Below, in pieces: positions 44,817 to 53,306 of a stretch of 64,000 bases of DNA. The stretch is taken from assembly GCF_024496245.1 (NCBI RefSeq), contig NZ_CP101740.1, forward strand, positions 124,001-188,000, read 5' to 3'. This DNA comes from Sphingomonas qomolangmaensis. GTDB taxonomy: Bacteria > Pseudomonadota > Alphaproteobacteria > Sphingomonadales > Sphingomonadaceae. The translations under genes were made by a program, and so were the position numbers. Position 1 is the stretch's first letter, and each line of letters begins with the position of its first letter. The notes under the pieces were generated by a model. It made no database searches. It was not told the DNA's origin and saw nothing but the letters and a program-made list of their open reading frames with translations.

Positions 44817-45134
44817 TCAGTCGCCGGTCGACTCGTCGATCCATTCGAGCGCGGCTTCGCTCGTCGCCGCGGGCCATAATTCGATCGCGGGGGTGTCGTA
44901 GCTGTGGAGCTGGGTGATCCGGTCGCGCAGCGCCAGCGCCTGCTCCATCCCGGTCTTGAACAACACCGGCACCTCGATCTCGGTCTCGATATTGTCCTTC
45001 CAGCGATAGATCGAGGTGCACGACTGCATGACGTTAGCGCAGGCGGCCAAGCGTTCCTCGATTACCGCGCGCGCGACCGATTCGGCTTCCTCGGCGGTGC
45101 CGAAGGTGACGTGGAGCAGCGCGAGGTCGCTCAT
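44817..45134 (-). CDS. cutA: Divalent-cation tolerance protein CutA
   Basis: A 105-residue small trimeric protein. Diagnostic motifs are LLHVTFGTAEEAESVARAVI, RLAACANVMQSCTSIYRWK, EIEVPVLFKTG and AIELWPAATSEAALEWID. CutA was linked to copper tolerance in E. coli, but its molecular role is unclear. Its ATG overlaps the stop of ctaA (ATGA), so it is produced with heme A synthase. The pairing with an enzyme feeding the copper-containing cytochrome oxidase is suggestive. Confidence 0.93.
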   Translation of the reverse strand: MSDLALLHVTFGTAEEAESVARAVIEERLAACANVMQSCTSIYRWKDNIETEIEVPVLFKTGMEQALALRDRITQLHSYDTPAIELWPAATSEAALEWIDESTGD

Positions 45135-46189
45135 GCCGCGCGCCGTCCGGCGGCATGCGCGCCCCACGCGGCAGACGCGACCAGCAGCGCGCCGACCACC
45201 TGATGCGTCACCGCGGCGTGGAAGTTCACCCCGCTCATCACCGTGGCGATGCCGAGCAGCACCTGGATGCCGACCGCGCTGTGGATCGCGATCGATGCAG
45301 GACGGTTGCCCGCACCCTTGGCGGCGCGCGCGAGCACGACCAGCGCCACCAAGGCGACCAATGCCCACCAGCGGTGGATGAAGTGGATCGCCCAAGGGTC
45401 GTTCACCAGAGCTGACAGCACGCCGCCACTGGTATCGACCTGCGGCACCAGCCGCCCGTTCATCAGCGGCCATTCGCTGGTCACCAGTCCGGCGTTCATC
45501 CCCGCGACGAACGCGCCGAACACCAATTGGAACAGCAACACGCCGCCGGTGACCACCGCCACCTTCGTGAGTCGTGCGGCGGGCGCAGCGGGGGCGCGCG
45601 CCAGGCGCCGCATGTCGAGCGCGGTCCACACGACCGCGGCGAGGATCACCAGCGCCATGTTGAGGTGCACCGCGAGCCGGAAATGGCTGACGTCGGTGCG
45701 CTCGGCGAGGCCCGAGGTGACCATCCACCAGCCGACCACGCCTTGCATGCCGCCGGCGATCAGCAGCAGCACCAGCCGCGGCGCATAGCCCCCAGGGATC
45801 TGCCGCCGCACCGCGAACCACAGCAGCGGCAGCGCGAAGGCGAGGCCGATCAAGCGGCCGAGCAGCCGGTGGATATATTCCCAGAAATAGATGAACTTGA
45901 AATCGGCCAGGCTCATCCCGGCATTGATTTCGCGATATTCGGGGGTCGCTTGGTATTTCGCGAACTCGCTCGCCCATGCCGCGTCGTTCAGCGGCGGGAC
46001 CGCGCCCGACACCGGCTTCCATTCGGTGATCGACAGCCCCGATTCGGTCAGCCGCGTAATCCCGCCGACCGCGACCATCAGCACGATCAACAGCGCGACG
46101 GTCCAGAGCCAGGTGGCGATCGCCGCGGGGCGCGCGGCGATGCGCGCCGATGCGGCGGGCAGGGCGGAGGGGGAGGCGATATGCGACAC
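45131..46189 (-). CDS. ctaA: Heme A synthase (COX15/CtaA)
   Basis: CtaA oxidises the heme O methyl group to a formyl in making heme A for aa3-type oxidases. The 352-residue membrane protein has eight predicted helices. Its conserved histidine-bearing segments are VGGITRLTESGLSITEW, WEYIHRLLGRLIGL, SHFRLAVHLNMALV, IHFIHRWWALVAL and FHAAVTHQVVGALLV, each placing a heme-ligand candidate on a helix. This is the type 2 form used in alphaproteobacteria and mitochondria. It is followed by cutA with overlap. Confidence 0.95.
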   Translation of the reverse strand: MSHIASPSALPAASARIAARPAAIATWLWTVALLIVLMVAVGGITRLTESGLSITEWKPVSGAVPPLNDAAWASEFAKYQATPEYREINAGMSLADFKFIYFWEYIHRLLGRLIGLAFALPLLWFAVRRQIPGGYAPRLVLLLIAGGMQGVVGWWMVTSGLAERTDVSHFRLAVHLNMALVILAAVVWTALDMRRLARAPAAPAARLTKVAVVTGGVLLFQLVFGAFVAGMNAGLVTSEWPLMNGRLVPQVDTSGGVLSALVNDPWAIHFIHRWWALVALVALVVLARAAKGAGNRPASIAIHSAVGIQVLLGIATVMSGVNFHAAVTHQVVGALLVASAAWGAHAAGRRAA

Positions 46190-46347
46190 GATCGGGCCTT
46201 TAGCGTTTCGCGCATCGGGCGTCGATGGCGGCTGGTGCGCATATGGGGCGCGGGCGCGCGATGTCGCTGCGGACCTAAGCCGGTAGCAGGTGCCAGCGGC
46301 AGAAAAATCGCCGATGTGATGTTGTAACCTTGCCCATGCTGGCCTAG

Positions 46348-46737
46348 ATGGCAGCCATGGCCAGTCGCATCGCTTCCCGTTTCGCCGCTGATGGCATGCT
46401 CGATCGCATCGCGATCGGCGTGTCGGCGCTGTGCGTGATGCACTGCCTGGCGAGCGCGGCGGTGGTGGCGCTGCTGTCGACCGTCGCGGGCGAATTCGTC
46501 GCCGATTGGGTGCACGAACTGGGGCTGGGGATCGCGATCCTGCTCGGCGCGCTAGCGCTGGGGCGCGGGATCGTGAAGCATGGCTATATCATGCCGCCGG
46601 CGATCGGCGCGTTGGGCCTTGGCATCATGGGCGGTGCGATGACGCTGCCGCACGGATCGGGCGAGATCGTCTGGACGATGATCGGCGTCGGCATCTTGGC
46701 GCTCGGTCACGACCTCAATCGCCGCGCGGTGATCTGA
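46348..46737 (+). CDS. MerC domain-containing membrane protein
   Basis: A 129-residue protein with four membrane helices. The MerC signature CVMHCLASAAVVALL in the first helix provides the metal-handling cysteine pair and a histidine. MerC was described as a mercury transporter, but chromosomal relatives without mer genes are frequent and their metal is unknown. No merA, merR or merP lies nearby. The next gene, 44 bases downstream, is a zinc-type Fur regulator. A second ATG at 46357 is equally possible. Confidence 0.87.
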   Translation: MAAMASRIASRFAADGMLDRIAIGVSALCVMHCLASAAVVALLSTVAGEFVADWVHELGLGIAILLGALALGRGIVKHGYIMPPAIGALGLGIMGGAMTLPHGSGEIVWTMIGVGILALGHDLNRRAVI

Positions 46738-46781
46738 CCGGCTTGCTTGCCGCGCGGGCCGCTCGCGCTTACATCCCGATC

Positions 46782-47243
46782 ATGCATTCGCACGACCATC
46801 ACGAGCCGCAGGGCGACGACCTAACGACCGCTGCGCGCAAGACGCTGGAGCAGGCGGGTGAGCAATGGACCGCGATGCGCGAGCGTATCTTCCAGACGCT
46901 CGCCGGGTTCGAAAAGCCCGCCTCGGCCTATGACATCGCCGAGGCGGTATCGAAGAGCGAGGGTCGGCGGATCGCCGCCAACAGCGTCTATCGCATCCTC
47001 GACCTGTTCGTGCAGGCGAACCTGGCGCGCCGCGTCGAGAGTGCGAACGCCTATGTCGCGAATTCGCACCCGGGATGCCTGCACGACTGCATCTTCCTGG
47101 TGTGCGACCTATGCGGCCAGACCACGCATATCGATGACGACAAGATCACCGGTTCGGTACGCTCGGCGGCGACCGATTCGGGCTTCTCGCCGACCCGACC
47201 GGTGATCGAAGTGCGCGGGACGTGCGCCGATTGCACGGCTTAA
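46782..47243 (+). CDS. zur: Fur family metal regulator, Zur-like
   Basis: A 153-residue regulator. A His-rich start (MHSHDHHE) precedes the winged helix ([21 protein letters not shown] and [15 protein letters not shown]). The dimerisation half has [22 protein letters not shown] and the terminal [11 protein letters not shown], giving two CXXC pairs for a structural zinc. This layout resembles Zur more than iron-sensing Fur; Zur represses zinc uptake. Iron or peroxide sensing cannot be excluded. It directly follows the MerC-like gene and is 61 bases from dxs. Confidence 0.83.
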   Translation: MHSHDHHEPQGDDLTTAARKTLEQAGEQWTAMRERIFQTLAGFEKPASAYDIAEAVSKSEGRRIAANSVYRILDLFVQANLARRVESANAYVANSHPGCLHDCIFLVCDLCGQTTHIDDDKITGSVRSAATDSGFSPTRPVIEVRGTCADCTA

Positions 47244-47304
47244 TCACAATCAACGCAATACGGCAGTAACATTCGACACGTCCGAAGCGACGCGGTACAC
47301 CACC

Positions 47305-49236
47305 ATGATGGTAGACGTATCTGCGACCCCGCTGCTCGACACGGTTGATGTTCCGGCCGACCTGCGAAAGCTCAAGCCAGCCGATCTGCGCCAATTGGCC
47401 GACGAGCTGCGCCACGAAACGATTTCGGCGGTCGGCACGACCGGCGGGCATTTGGGATCGGGGCTTGGCGTCGTCGAGCTGACCGTTGCGATCCACTATG
47501 TGTTCGACACCCCGGTCGACCGGCTGGTGTGGGACGTCGGGCACCAATGCTATCCGCACAAGATCCTGACCGGGCGGCGCGACCGGATCCGCACGCTGCG
47601 GATGGGCGGGGGCCTCAGCGGCTTCACCAAGCGTGCCGAGAGCGAATATGACCCGTTCGGCGCGGCGCACAGCTCGACCTCGATCTCGGCGGCGTTGGGC
47701 TTCGCGGTCGCCAACAAGCTGGCCGGAACGCCGGGCAAGGGCATCGCGGTGATCGGCGACGGATCGATGTCGGCGGGCATGGCCTATGAGGCGATGAACA
47801 ATGCCGAGCAGGCGGGCAACCGGCTGATCGTGATCCTCAACGACAACGACATGTCGATCGCGCCGCCGGTCGGCGGGCTTTCGGCCTATCTCAGCCGGAT
47901 CGTGTCGAGCCGCGAGTTCCTGGGGCTGCGCGAGACGCTCAAGAAATTCGCGCGCCGCCTGCCACGCCCGATGCATGCCGCCGCGCGCAAGACCGACGAG
48001 TTCGCGCGCGGGCTGACGATGGGCGGCACGCTGTTCGAAGAGCTGGGCTTTTATTATGTCGGGCCGATCGACGGGCATAATCTCGATCACCTGATCCCGG
48101 TGCTCGAAAATGTCCGCGATGCCGAGGAAGGCCCGATCCTGGTCCATGTCGTGACCAAGAAGGGCAAGGGCTATGCCCCCGCCGAGGAATCGGCGGACAA
48201 ATATCATGGCGTCCAGAAGTTCGACGTCATCACCGGCGCGCAGGCCAAGGCACCGCCGGGGCCGCCAAGCTATCAGAACGTGTTCGGTGAGACGCTGGCG
48301 AAGCTGGCCGAGACCGACGAACGCATCTGTGCGATCACCGCGGCGATGCCCGGCGGCACCGGGGTCGACAAGTTTGCCGCGGCGCACCCGACGCGGGCGT
48401 TCGACGTGGGGATCGCCGAACAGCATGCGGTGACCTTCGCCGCCGGCCTTGCGGCACAGGGGATGCGCCCGTTCTGCGCGATCTATTCGACCTTCCTCCA
48501 GCGCGCCTATGACCAGGTGGTTCATGACGTCGCGATCCAGAACCTGCCGGTGCGCTTCGCGATCGACCGTGCGGGCCTGGTGGGCGCCGATGGCTGCACC
48601 CATGCCGGGTCGTTCGACGTCACTTACCTCGCGACCTTGCCCAATTTCGTCATCATGGCGCCCGCCGACGAAGCCGAATTGGTCCACATGACCTATACTG
48701 CGGTCTGCCACGACAGCGGCCCGATCGCGCTACGCTACCCGCGCGGCAACGGCACCGGAGTCGCGCTGCCCGAGACGCCCGAGCTGCTCGAAATCGGCAA
48801 GGGGCGGATCGTGCGCGAGGGCAAGACCGTGGCGATCCTGTCGCTCGGCACCCGGCTTGAGGAAGCGATGAAGGCCGCCGAGACGCTCGAGGCCAAGGGG
48901 CTGTCGACCACCGTCGCCGATCTTCGCTTCGCCAAGCCGCTCGACGAGGCGATGATTCGCCGGCTGCTGACGACGCACGAGGTCGCGGTGACGATCGAGG
49001 AAAACGCGGTCGGTGGCCTCGGCGCGCACGTGCTGACGCTGGCAAGCGACCAGGGGTTGATCGACGGCGGATTGAAGCTGCGCACGATGCGGCTGCCCGA
49101 CATCTTCCAGGACCAGGACAAGCCCGACAAGCAATATGACGAGGCACGGCTGAACGCGGTGCATATCGTCGATACGGTGCTGAAGGCGCTGCGGCACAAT
49201 GAGGATGTGGGCCGGGTTGGGGACGCGCGGGCTTAA
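47305..49236 (+). CDS. dxs: 1-deoxy-D-xylulose-5-phosphate synthase
   Basis: DXS condenses pyruvate and glyceraldehyde-3-phosphate with thiamine diphosphate, the entry to the MEP isoprenoid pathway. The 643-residue product begins with [10 protein letters not shown] and [16 protein letters not shown]. It has the ThDP motif [19 protein letters not shown] with NDNDMSI, the catalytic H in HQCYPHKIL and [16 protein letters not shown], and the transketolase C-terminal domain. Sphingomonads feed this pathway into carotenoids and quinones. A family A repeat lies 25 bases after it. Confidence 0.97.
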   Translation: MMVDVSATPLLDTVDVPADLRKLKPADLRQLADELRHETISAVGTTGGHLGSGLGVVELTVAIHYVFDTPVDRLVWDVGHQCYPHKILTGRRDRIRTLRMGGGLSGFTKRAESEYDPFGAAHSSTSISAALGFAVANKLAGTPGKGIAVIGDGSMSAGMAYEAMNNAEQAGNRLIVILNDNDMSIAPPVGGLSAYLSRIVSSREFLGLRETLKKFARRLPRPMHAAARKTDEFARGLTMGGTLFEELGFYYVGPIDGHNLDHLIPVLENVRDAEEGPILVHVVTKKGKGYAPAEESADKYHGVQKFDVITGAQAKAPPGPPSYQNVFGETLAKLAETDERICAITAAMPGGTGVDKFAAAHPTRAFDVGIAEQHAVTFAAGLAAQGMRPFCAIYSTFLQRAYDQVVHDVAIQNLPVRFAIDRAGLVGADGCTHAGSFDVTYLATLPNFVIMAPADEAELVHMTYTAVCHDSGPIALRYPRGNGTGVALPETPELLEIGKGRIVREGKTVAILSLGTRLEEAMKAAETLEAKGLSTTVADLRFAKPLDEAMIRRLLTTHEVAVTIEENAVGGLGAHVLTLASDQGLIDGGLKLRTMRLPDIFQDQDKPDKQYDEARLNAVHIVDTVLKALRHNEDVGRVGDARA

Positions 49237-49260
49237 GGTTCGCCTTTCGTTTTTCGTCAG

Positions 49261-49380
49261 TCCGTGCTGAGTAGCCGCTGAGCTTGTCGAAGCGGCGTAT
49301 CGAAGCATGCGGCCCGCTTGGGCCATGTCCTCCGATACGGGCCTTCGCCTACGCTCAGTTCCTACTCAGGACGAACGGGG
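49261..49380 (+). repeat. Palindromic repeat, family A, after dxs
   Basis: CGTGCTGAGTAGCCGCTGAG with GTCGAAGCGGCGTATCGAAG forms the left arm. CGATACGGGCCTTCG and CCTACTCAGGACGAACGG form the right arm. It is closest to the unit at 4199-4316. Confidence 0.85.
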
Positions 49381-49413
49381 TTTGGGTGTTCGAGCCCAAC
49401 CGATCAAAAACCC

Positions 49414-49537
49414 ACTCCTCCCCTTCAGGGGGAGGGGGACCGCGGAGCGGTGGAGGGGGCTGCCGCGGACGCTGCGGTTGTCGTGACGCCCCCTCCGTCA
49501 TCCCTTCGGGCTGCCACCTCTCCCTGAAGGGGGAGGA
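49414..49537 (+). repeat. Palindromic repeat, family C, before the siderophore locus
   Basis: Outer arms CTCCTCCCCTTCAGGGGGAGG and CTCCCTGAAGGGGGAGG enclose GACCGCGGAGCGGTGGAGGG, GCCCCCTCCGTCA and the hairpin CCCTTCGGG, as in the copy at 28960. Between this unit and the start of the PepSY gene lie about 80 bases with the Fur-type sites. Confidence 0.85.
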
Positions 49538-49564
49538 TCGGCCTGGCCGAAAGCCGCACTTGCA

Positions 49565-49604
49565 GTTGCGAATGGTTCGCGCTAGCGGTTGCGAATGGTT
49601 CTCA
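49565..49604 (+). promoter_or_regulatory. Two tandem Fur-box-like sites
   Basis: GTTGCGAATGGTTC occurs at 49565 and again at 49588, 23 bases (two helical turns) apart; the second is extended to TTGCGAATGGTTCTCA. This matches the half of a classical Fur box that reads TGCGAATGATTCTCA. It lies 20-55 bases before the PepSY start, so iron repression of the siderophore unit is likely. Confidence 0.6.
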
Positions 49605-49620
49605 GCCGCACCTTCGCCGC

Positions 49621-50772
49621 ATGACCCGCCGGACGATCCGCGGCTGGGTGGTTTTGCACAGCTGGTCGAGCCTGGTGTGCACCGCCTTCCTGCTGATGCT
49701 CTGCATCACCGGGCTGCCGCTGATCTTCCACCACGAGATCGACGAATTGCTCGACGACCAGCCGCCGATCGCTGCGATGCCGGCAGGGACGCCGCTGCAG
49801 TCGCTCGATACGATCCTGGCGCGCGCGCTGGCCGATCGGCCGGGCGAGGTCGGGCTATATATGAGCTTCGACGAGGATCGCCCCGTCGTGAACGTCACCA
49901 CCGGCCCCTCGCCCGATGCCGGCGGGGCCGAGATGACGCTGACCGCTTATGACCAGCGTGACGGGTCGCTGGTCGGCGCGATCGCGCAGGACGGGGTGAT
50001 GGACTTCATCCTGCAGCTCCACACCGACATGTTCGCCGGGCTGCCGGGGATGTTGTTCCTCGGCGCGATGGGGGTGTTGTTCCTCGCCGCGATCGTCTCG
50101 GGCGTCGTTCTCTACGCGCCGTTCATGCGCAAGCTCGACTTCGGGACCGTCCGCACCGGCCGCGCGCGGCGGACGAAGTGGCTCGACTATCACAATCTGC
50201 TCGGGGTCGTCGTGCTCGCCTGGGCGAGCGTAGTCGGGCTCACGGGGGTGATAAACACGCTCGCCGAGCCGATCATCGCGCAGTGGCGCAGCGACGATCT
50301 GGCCGCGATCACCCGCGAGCATGACGCGCGCGGCTTGCCCGTGCCGACCCGGCTCGCATCGATCAACGCCGCGGTCGAGACCGCCAAGGCGGCGGTACCG
50401 GGCAGCCGGGTGCAGTTCGTCGCCTTTCCTGGCGTCGCCTATAGCAGCCGCCAGCATTATGCGGTGTTTCTGCAGGGCGATACGCCGCTGACCAAGGGGC
50501 TGCTGACGCCCGCGCTGGTCGATGCGCGCACCGGCGCGTTGGCGGCGGTGCGACCGATGCCCTGGTATGTCCAGGCGCTGCAATTGTCGCAGCCGCTGCA
50601 CTTCGGCGATTATGGCGCGCTGCCGCTCAAGATCCTGTGGGCAGTGCTCGACCTGTTCACGATCCTGGTGCTCGGGTCGGGGCTGTATCTGTGGTTCGCC
50701 AAGCGCCACGCATCGAGCGAGGCGAAGGCACGCGAGGTCGAAAGCGGCGGCGTGCTGGTGCCGGCTGAATGA
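49621..50772 (+). CDS. PepSY-associated TM helix protein, siderophore reductase-like
   Basis: A 383-residue inner-membrane protein with about four helices. The first (VCTAFLLMLCITGLPLIF) is followed by HHEIDELL, and a long periplasmic part holds PepSY features. HTDMFAGLPGMLFLGAMGVLFL and WLDYHNLLGVVVLAWASVVGLTG are the PepSY_TM signatures, with histidines that could bind heme as in FoxB/PiuB-like ferrisiderophore reductases. It leads a unit with a small membrane protein and a TonB siderophore receptor, consistent with reductive iron release in the periplasm. Confidence 0.87.
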   Translation: MTRRTIRGWVVLHSWSSLVCTAFLLMLCITGLPLIFHHEIDELLDDQPPIAAMPAGTPLQSLDTILARALADRPGEVGLYMSFDEDRPVVNVTTGPSPDAGGAEMTLTAYDQRDGSLVGAIAQDGVMDFILQLHTDMFAGLPGMLFLGAMGVLFLAAIVSGVVLYAPFMRKLDFGTVRTGRARRTKWLDYHNLLGVVVLAWASVVGLTGVINTLAEPIIAQWRSDDLAAITREHDARGLPVPTRLASINAAVETAKAAVPGSRVQFVAFPGVAYSSRQHYAVFLQGDTPLTKGLLTPALVDARTGALAAVRPMPWYVQALQLSQPLHFGDYGALPLKILWAVLDLFTILVLGSGLYLWFAKRHASSEAKAREVESGGVLVPAE

Positions 50773-50966
50773 GCGGGGTGATGCATCGACCGCGCTCGCG
50801 ATCGACCGGCGCGATCTTCGCGGTGCCGCTGCTGCTCGCGGTGGCGAGCATGATCGGGCTGGTGGCGGCGCTGCTGGGCGACGGGGCGGCCGACATCGTG
50901 TCGTGGGTCGCCCTGGCGTTGCCGGTGGCAGCGGTGATTTGGGCGATGCGGTTCCGGCGCGGATAG
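50769..50966 (+). CDS. Small two-helix membrane protein of the siderophore unit
   Basis: A 65-residue protein with a basic N-terminus and two hydrophobic helices (IFAVPLLLAVASMIGLVAAL and IVSWVALALPVAAVIWAM) separated by a short acidic loop, and ending RFRRG. Its ATG overlaps the PepSY stop. It has no known domain. Its place between the PepSY protein and the receptor suggests a subunit or helper of the reductase, which is inference only. Confidence 0.72.
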   Translation: MSGVMHRPRSRSTGAIFAVPLLLAVASMIGLVAALLGDGAADIVSWVALALPVAAVIWAMRFRRG

Positions 50967-51009
50967 GGGCGCCGGGCCCCGTTTGCTTGAACCGAACGGG
51001 GTTCGGACA

Positions 51010-51068
51010 GGCCCTCACCCTTCCGGCGCTGCGCGCCTCCCTCCCTCTCCCGCAGGCGGGAAGGGAAT
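51010..51068 (+). repeat. Short palindromic repeat before the siderophore receptor
   Basis: The sequence GGCGCTGCGCGCC and, further on, CCCTCTCCCGCAGGCGGGAAGGG form two hairpins. It is related in composition, not clearly in sequence, to families B and C. It fills the gap before the receptor gene. Confidence 0.55.
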
Positions 51069-51087
51069 TTTCTATTGGGGATTTTCG

Positions 51088-53232
51088 ATGAAGTTCGTTT
51101 TGCTTGCCGGTTGCTGTCTGTTTGCTGCCTCTGTCGCACACGCCCAGGAGGCGCCGCGCGATGACGACGACATCGTGGTCACCGCGCAGGCCGATAATCA
51201 GACGCAGGTGATCCGCGGCGGGCAGGTCGGGGTGCTGGGCGACAAGGCCGGCGAGGACGTGCCGTTCAGCATCCGCGCCTATGGCGAGACGCTGATCCTC
51301 AACCAGCAGCCGCTGACGCTGGGGCAGGTGCTCGAAAACGATCCGTCGGTGCGCGCGAGCTATGGCTTCGGCAACGCCGCCGAACTCTTCGTCATCCGTG
51401 GCTTCCCGTTGTTCGGCGACGATATCGGGCTCGACGGGTTGTACGGCATGGCGCCGCGGCAGCTGATCTCGCCCGAGCTCTACGAGCAGGTACAGATATT
51501 GAACGGTGCGAGCGCGTTCCTGAACGGTGCGGCGCCGGGTGGGACCGGGATCGGTGGGAGCGTGAACCTGACCCTGAAGCGGGCGGGCGATCGTCCGCTG
51601 ACGCGGGTGACGGGTAATTTCAGCGAGGGCGCGCATTTCGGCGGTGCGGTCGACGTGTCGCGGCGCTTCGGCGCGGGGGGCGAGTTCGGGGTGCGGATCA
51701 ACGGGGCGTACCGTGCGGGCGACGTCAGCGTGAACGATGAATTTCGTCGCTCGGCGGTGATCGGTGCCGGTTTCGACTGGCGCGGCGAACGGGCGCGGCT
51801 GTCGCTCGACCTTGCCTATCAGCGGCTCGAAGTGCGCGGGCTTCGGCCCAAGGTAACCGTCATCGGGCTCACCAGCATTCCCGAGGTGCCGCGCGCCGAT
51901 GCCAATTATGCCCAGCCCTGGACCTACACCGAGTTGCGCGACGTGTTCGGGCTGGTGAAGGGCGAGTACGACCTTGCAGACAATGCGCTGCTGTACGCGT
52001 CGTTCGGTGCGCGCGACGGATCGGAGGACGGGATCTACAGCGGGCTGACCGTCACCGACGCGGTGACGGGCGCGGCGAGGGGCGACGCGCTGTTCGTGCC
52101 GCGCACCGACAATAACGAGGCCGCGCAGGCGGGGCTTCGCTTGAAGCTCGCGGCGGGCGGGGTCAGCCACGAGATCAACTTCGGCGGATCGATGTCGTGG
52201 CAGGTCAATCGCAATGCCTTCGACTTTCTGAGTGGTTTTGCGACCAACCTGTACGACACCCCGGTGGTGCCGCAGCCGGGCACCGGCTTCGTCGGTGGCG
52301 ACCTCGACGATCCGTTCGCGGTCTCGCGGGTGCGGCTGGGCAGCGCGTTCGTTTCGGATACGCTGGGCTTTTTCGATGATCGGGTGCTGCTGACGGCGGG
52401 GCTTCGGCTGCAGGCGATCAACGTGCGCGGCTATTCGTACACCGGTGGGTCGCTGGCCAGCGAATATGCCGAGGACGCGGTGACCCCCGTCGTCGGGCTG
52501 GTCGTCAAGCCGGTCGAAGGACTGTCGCTGTTCGCCAACCGGATCGAGGGGCTGGCGCAAGGCCCCACCGCGCCGACCACCGATCCGTTGATCGTCAACC
52601 CCGGCGAAGTGTTCGCTCCGTTCACATCGGCGCAATATGAGGTCGGCGGAAAGCTCACCTTCGGGCGGTTCAACGCCGGGGCGGCGGTATTCCAGATCGC
52701 ACAGCCCAGCGCCTTTGCTCGGCCGATCAATGCCGCCGATCCTACCGGCCCACGGATCTTCGCGGTCGAGGGGGTACAGCGTCATCGCGGGGTCGAACTG
52801 ACGCTCGACGGCGAACTGGTCGATGGCTTGCGCTTCATCGGCGGCGCATCGGTGATCCAGGCCAAGCTTCGCGATACCGAGGGCGGGACGCTCGACGGCA
52901 ATACCGCGGTCGGCGTGCCCGATTATACCATCAACGCGAATGTCGAATGGGACACGCCGTTCATCCCCGGCTTCACGCTGACCGGACGGGTGATCGATAC
53001 CGGCAAGCAGCAGGTCGATCGCGCCAACACGCTGGAGATTCCTGGCTGGACGCGCTTCGACCTCGGCGCGCGCTATGTCGTTGCAGCGGCGCAGCGCCCG
53101 CTGACGCTGCGGCTCAACGTCGATAACGTCGCCAACGAACGCTATTGGCAGTCGGCGTTCGACAGCTTCTCGCCCAGCCTGTTGCAGGGCATGCCGCGGA
53201 CGGTGAAGCTGTCGGCCTCGGTCGAGCTGTAG
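51088..53232 (+). CDS. TonB-dependent siderophore receptor
   Basis: A 714-residue outer-membrane receptor. The signal peptide ends VAHAQ (residue 20) and the TonB box is DDIVVTAQ. The plug starts DVPFSIRAYGETLILNQQ and includes VLENDPSVRASYGFGNAAE and FVIRGFPLFGDDIG, as in FhuE- or FpvA-type receptors. A 22-strand barrel follows, ending TVKLSASVEL. The ligand, an iron-siderophore complex, cannot be named from sequence. It is the third gene of the probably Fur-controlled unit, although the repeat upstream may reduce read-through. Confidence 0.9.
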   Translation: MKFVLLAGCCLFAASVAHAQEAPRDDDDIVVTAQADNQTQVIRGGQVGVLGDKAGEDVPFSIRAYGETLILNQQPLTLGQVLENDPSVRASYGFGNAAELFVIRGFPLFGDDIGLDGLYGMAPRQLISPELYEQVQILNGASAFLNGAAPGGTGIGGSVNLTLKRAGDRPLTRVTGNFSEGAHFGGAVDVSRRFGAGGEFGVRINGAYRAGDVSVNDEFRRSAVIGAGFDWRGERARLSLDLAYQRLEVRGLRPKVTVIGLTSIPEVPRADANYAQPWTYTELRDVFGLVKGEYDLADNALLYASFGARDGSEDGIYSGLTVTDAVTGAARGDALFVPRTDNNEAAQAGLRLKLAAGGVSHEINFGGSMSWQVNRNAFDFLSGFATNLYDTPVVPQPGTGFVGGDLDDPFAVSRVRLGSAFVSDTLGFFDDRVLLTAGLRLQAINVRGYSYTGGSLASEYAEDAVTPVVGLVVKPVEGLSLFANRIEGLAQGPTAPTTDPLIVNPGEVFAPFTSAQYEVGGKLTFGRFNAGAAVFQIAQPSAFARPINAADPTGPRIFAVEGVQRHRGVELTLDGELVDGLRFIGGASVIQAKLRDTEGGTLDGNTAVGVPDYTINANVEWDTPFIPGFTLTGRVIDTGKQQVDRANTLEIPGWTRFDLGARYVVAAAQRPLTLRLNVDNVANERYWQSAFDSFSPSLLQGMPRTVKLSASVEL

Positions 53233-53306
53233 CGGAACAAAGCGCTGGTTTGACTGCTTGTGGCGACCTAGAGGCCGTTTTTGTCGTCGGCGGTCCAGGG
53301 GGAAAC

